In this document: positions 63,493 to 64,000 of the stretch, piece by piece
How the letters are laid out: each line of letters opens with the position of its first letter
Numbering within the stretch: the stretch's first letter is position 1
Assembly (NCBI RefSeq): GCF_000718085.1
Contig: NZ_JOEC01000003.1
Location: 62,001 to 126,000, forward strand
Length of the DNA stretch: 64,000 bases
Direction: 5' to 3'
Source of the DNA: Mycetocola saprophilus
GTDB taxonomy: Bacteria > Actinomycetota > Actinomycetes > Actinomycetales > Microbacteriaceae
Notes under the pieces: generated by a model
The model's input: the letters and a program-made list of their open reading frames with translations, nothing else
Databases searched by the model: none
Told to the model about the DNA's origin: nothing
Translations under genes and position numbers: made by a program

Positions 63493-64000
63493 TGAGCGTG
63501 CGCGAATCCGAGATCGCCCCCGAGGTAGCCTCTGCCGCCCTGACCCCCACCGTGCGCGGGTTCCTACGGCAGCGCCGTTTTTGGATCATCACGGCGGCGG
63601 TCATCATCCTTATCGCGCTGGTCCTCATGGTGCTGGGCAATGCCGGCAACGCCCGCGGTCGCGAGCTTTCGGCCGAGGACCCCTCCCCGGTAGGTGCCCG
63701 GGCCGTGGCCAACGTATTGCGGGATCACGGCGTCCGGATCACCATCGCGAACTCCTACGAGCAGGCCACGTCGGCGCTTGAATCCGAGCCCGGCACCCTG
63801 CTGTTTGCCGATCTCGGTGGATACCTGGACGCGGAGCGCGTCCGGGCGCTGTCCGATGCGGCCACGTCGACCGTGCTGGTTGACCCGGGATTCTCGATCC
63901 TGTCCGAGCTCGATCTGGGCGCGATGCCCGCCGGGGTGGCCACGGAGGATGTCTCCGACGAGGTCGCCTGCCGGGTGCCCGCGGCCCTGCGCGCGGGCAG
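63492..64000 (+). CDS. DUF4350 domain-containing protein (partial)
   Basis: Runs off the right edge; 169 codons visible. It starts MSVRESEIAPEVASAAL at an ATG overlapping the previous stop by one base. One membrane helix (WIITAAVIILIALVLMVLG) is followed by the start of the DUF4350 extracytoplasmic region (GARAVANVLRDHGVRITIAN). The order DUF4129-DUF4350 is conserved in this lineage, usually followed by a MoxR ATPase and DUF58 gene, which I expect just outside the window. Function unknown. Confidence 0.82.
   Translation, partial: MSVRESEIAPEVASAALTPTVRGFLRQRRFWIITAAVIILIALVLMVLGNAGNARGRELSAEDPSPVGARAVANVLRDHGVRITIANSYEQATSALESEPGTLLFADLGGYLDAERVRALSDAATSTVLVDPGFSILSELDLGAMPAGVATEDVSDEVACRVPAALRAG

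Overview
The window is a 64 kb piece of a high-G+C actinobacterial chromosome, most likely from the family Microbacteriaceae. Lineage markers are the mtrA-mtrB-lpqB operon, the fused 2-oxoglutarate decarboxylase/dehydrogenase Kgd, a WhiB protein, SigH with its zinc anti-sigma factor, PdtaS, an Rv3235-like protein next to secA, and a long-form hibernation factor. I cannot name the genus from this sequence. No rRNA, tRNA, CRISPR array, phage or transposase gene was seen.

Layout. 1-6175: end of an MFS exporter, a low-G+C orphan with a possible glycosylase-like fold, a GNAT acetyltransferase, a GT87 mannosyltransferase-like membrane protein with a thiamine-binding protein, a HAD hydrolase and an Old Yellow Enzyme. 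6191-8363: a small A+T-rich island carrying a DUF262 (ParB/Srx-fold) protein and an overlapping HEPN ribonuclease-like protein. It is bracketed by about 93-bp direct repeats derived from the terminator and 3' end of the adjacent CNNM gene. 8316-16407: two CNNM/CorC-type proteins, kgd, an alpha/beta hydrolase and a small membrane protein. 16480-26911 (minus strand): a peptide-uptake and catabolism cluster made of a ROK regulator, an M81 peptidase, CutC, a lipoprotein receptor, two permeases, a fused double ATPase and a ROK kinase, with palindromic operator candidates. 27071-31346: the Hen1 and Pnkp RNA-repair proteins. 31406-39934: a CPA1 antiporter, sigH/anti-sigma, aroA, rsgA, bcp, a MarR regulator facing a DMT exporter across a double operator, and whiB. 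40128-48667: a polyol-type dehydrogenase, then a LacI-controlled sugar ABC operon with two Gfo/Idh/MocA oxidoreductases and a ThuA protein. 48742-64000: pdtaS, Rv3235-like, secA, hpf, a YagU-like gene, comF, lpqB-mtrB-mtrA and a membrane operon (GPDPase membrane domain, DUF4129, DUF4350) running off the right edge.

The most interesting part is the DUF262-HEPN pair. It is compositionally foreign, translationally coupled, carries an intact RNDIAH (RX4H) nuclease motif, and sits as a clean insertion at the 3' end of a housekeeping gene without any integrase. It looks like a two-gene defence or toxin-antitoxin-like module. The same chromosome segment encodes a bacterial Hen1/Pnkp system, the known machinery for repairing RNAs cut by ribotoxins. 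A functional link between the two is only my inference.
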